Assembly: GCF_913064665.1 (NCBI RefSeq) | Contig: NZ_CAJYBT010000009.1 | Coordinates: 1-64,000 of the forward strand | Direction of reading: 5' to 3' | Length of the DNA: 64,000 nt | Source: an uncultured Thioclava sp. | Lineage (GTDB): Bacteria > Pseudomonadota > Alphaproteobacteria > Rhodobacterales > Rhodobacteraceae | Shown here: positions 62,563-64,000 of the stretch, one piece after another | Layout: the number at the start of each line of letters is the position of its first letter | How positions within the stretch are numbered: position 1 is the stretch's first letter | Made by a program: the position numbers and the translations under genes | The notes under the pieces: generated by a model | What the model was told of the DNA's origin: nothing | Databases searched by the model: none | What the model saw: the letters and a program-made list of their open reading frames with translations, nothing else

Positions 62563-64000
62563 ATGACCACCAAATTCCGTTCAACGGTGTGCCTCGGTGC
62601 GCTCGCATTGGCCTGCGCCGCTGCGTCTGCACAAGCGGGCGACGCCACCAACACCGCTACACCGATTAAGCACCTCGTGGTGATCTTTCAGGAAAACGTC
62701 TCGTTTGACCACTATTTCGGAACCTATCCCAAGGCCGCAAATCCCGACGGAGAGCCAGCATTCACGGCCAAAGCGGATACGCCACAGGTCAATACGCTGA
62801 CCTCGGCAGGTTTGCTGCAGGCCAATCCCAACAGGTCAAACGCAAAGAATGGCGCAGATGCCGCTGCCCCGTTCCGTCTGGATCGCACCCAAGCCGCCTC
62901 GGCGGACCAGAACCATGGCTACACCGCCGAACAGGCCGCCTTTGACGATGGTCGGATGGATCTTTTCCCCGCCAATACCGGACGCGGCTCAAAGGGAGGT
63001 GCAGGATCGTTTGGCACCAAGGGTCAGGTGATGGGGTATTACGATGGCAACACTGTCACCGCACTTTGGAACTATGCCCAAAACTTCGCGATGAATGACA
63101 ATGCTTTCTCGACGACCTTTGGCCCGTCGACCCCGGGCGCGATCAACCTTGTTTCCGGCCAGACCAATGGAGCGATCCTGCCGCCGGGGCGCGAACTTGA
63201 AGCGGACGGAACTTATGACAAAGGCCGTGTGGTTCCTGACGGCAATGGCGGCTGGACGATGATTTCCGACCTCGATCCGACAGGAGATGTCTGCTCCAAA
63301 GGCAAGACCACTTTGATGAGCGGGCCCAATATCGGAGACATGCTGAACGCGCGCAACCTTACTTGGGGCTGGTTCGAGGGTGGCTTCGATCTGAGCCAAA
63401 CCAATGCGAACGGCACCACCGGATGCGACCGCAAGACGACCTCGGACGTCACCCATGTCAGCATCGTGGACTATATCCCACATCACCAGCCCTTCCAGTA
63501 TTACCCCTCAACGGCAAACCCAACGCATAAACGCCCGTCTTCGCTCGCGGCGGTTGGCACCTCGCAGGATGGCGGCGCGAACCACCAATATGATATCACT
63601 GACTGGTATGGCGCGCTCAAGGCGGGCAATTTGCCTGCGGTCAGCTTCCTCAAGGCATCGGGCTTTGAGGATGGTCATGCGGGCTATTCGGACCCGCTTG
63701 ATGGTCAGAATTTCATCGTGCGGGCAGTGAACGCTGTCGGGAAGTCGAAATTCTGGAACGATACCGCGATCATCGTTCTCTATGATGACTCTGATGGCTG
63801 GTATGATCACGCGGCGGCCGTCATCAACCCTTCGAACATCCCTGTCAAAGGCTATGACGTGCTCAATGGCGATCGTTGCGGCACCACGGGCGTGGCGCTT
63901 CCGGGCGTCAACGGCAAACCGGCGCAGGGTCGTTGCGGGTATGGCACGCGCCAACCGTTCCTCGTGATCTCGCCTTATGCCAAAGCAAACCATGTCGATC
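62563..64000 (+). CDS. Phospholipase C/acid phosphatase family phosphoesterase (3' end outside window)
   Basis: An exported phosphoesterase, open to the last base (at least 479 residues). It has a signal peptide ending in AQA-GDATN at about residue 25, the metal motif QENVSFDHYFGTYP with Glu44-Asn45, the FSTTFGPSTPGAINL segment and YDDSDGWYDH, as in AcpA-type acid phosphatases and phospholipases C. It would release phosphate from phospholipids or other esters outside the cytoplasm. The ATG has AGGG eight bases upstream. A Pho-box-like element precedes it. The C-terminus is missing only because the window ends. Confidence 0.9.
   Translation, partial: MTTKFRSTVCLGALALACAAASAQAGDATNTATPIKHLVVIFQENVSFDHYFGTYPKAANPDGEPAFTAKADTPQVNTLTSAGLLQANPNRSNAKNGADAAAPFRLDRTQAASADQNHGYTAEQAAFDDGRMDLFPANTGRGSKGGAGSFGTKGQVMGYYDGNTVTALWNYAQNFAMNDNAFSTTFGPSTPGAINLVSGQTNGAILPPGRELEADGTYDKGRVVPDGNGGWTMISDLDPTGDVCSKGKTTLMSGPNIGDMLNARNLTWGWFEGGFDLSQTNANGTTGCDRKTTSDVTHVSIVDYIPHHQPFQYYPSTANPTHKRPSSLAAVGTSQDGGANHQYDITDWYGALKAGNLPAVSFLKASGFEDGHAGYSDPLDGQNFIVRAVNAVGKSKFWNDTAIIVLYDDSDGWYDHAAAVINPSNIPVKGYDVLNGDRCGTTGVALPGVNGKPAQGRCGYGTRQPFLVISPYAKANHVD

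Noticed and set aside
1..64000. tRNA, rRNA, tmRNA or riboswitch
   Set aside because: I scanned the non-coding stretches for tRNA TPsiC-like ends, rRNA core motifs and familiar riboswitch cores and saw none; a covariance search would be decisive.

Overview
This is a GC-rich stretch of an alphaproteobacterial chromosome. The gene set points to a member of the Rhodobacterales (Roseobacter/Rhodobacter group): an mraZ-led cell-wall cluster, a DUF1127 gene followed by CCUCCUCCC stem-loop RNAs, a soxBDAG operon, the taurine genes tauR, xsc and tpa, two TRAP transporters, a Hint-domain protein and MntR/MntH. I cannot name the genus. No rRNA, tRNA, intact IS, prophage or CRISPR was seen.

Region by region. 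0.5-2 kb: phosphatidylethanolamine synthesis (pssA, psd). 2.6-10.4 kb: one minus-strand division and wall operon, mraZ-rsmH-ftsL-ftsI-murE-murF-mraY. It stops at mraY instead of continuing to murD, and has a long AT-rich leader in front of mraZ. 11.1-13.5 kb: apbC/mrp, then a small DUF1127 gene followed by ten anti-Shine-Dalgarno stem-loops that form five tandem cuckoo/CcsR-like units and end in a terminator. This array is the most striking feature of the window. 13.5-21.4 kb: rlmJ, a CoA transferase, divergent mntR/mntH with an MntR box inside the mntH promoter, a Hint protein and uvrD.

21.8-29.1 kb: a polyamine-type uptake and oxidation cluster (ABC transporter, FAD amine oxidase, aldehyde dehydrogenase, XRE-cupin regulator) with the same long inverted-repeat operator in front of two of its transcription units. 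29.7-39.7 kb: an unassigned organic-acid cluster of two complete TRAP systems, a maleate-isomerase/Asp-Glu racemase family enzyme, a LysR regulator and an atypical SDR on the minus strand, facing a polysaccharide-deacetylase family protein and a cupin on the plus strand. 39.7-45.4 kb: a decayed IS3-type transposase and the heterotetrameric sarcosine oxidase operon.

45.6-49.5 kb: ccmI, ruvX, a DUF1289 gene, a nucleotide-sugar epimerase and ytoQ. 49.5-54.4 kb: taurine degradation (tauR, xsc, tpa) with repeated TauR-type boxes. 54.5-64 kb: probable phosphorus scavenging, with a Na/Pi cotransporter-PhoU protein, a decayed deoR gene, a three-gene ABC importer coupled to a metallo-beta-lactamase protein and a histidine phosphatase, and an exported phospholipase C/acid phosphatase that runs off the end of the window. 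Functional links in the two catabolic clusters and the phosphorus region are inferred from gene context.
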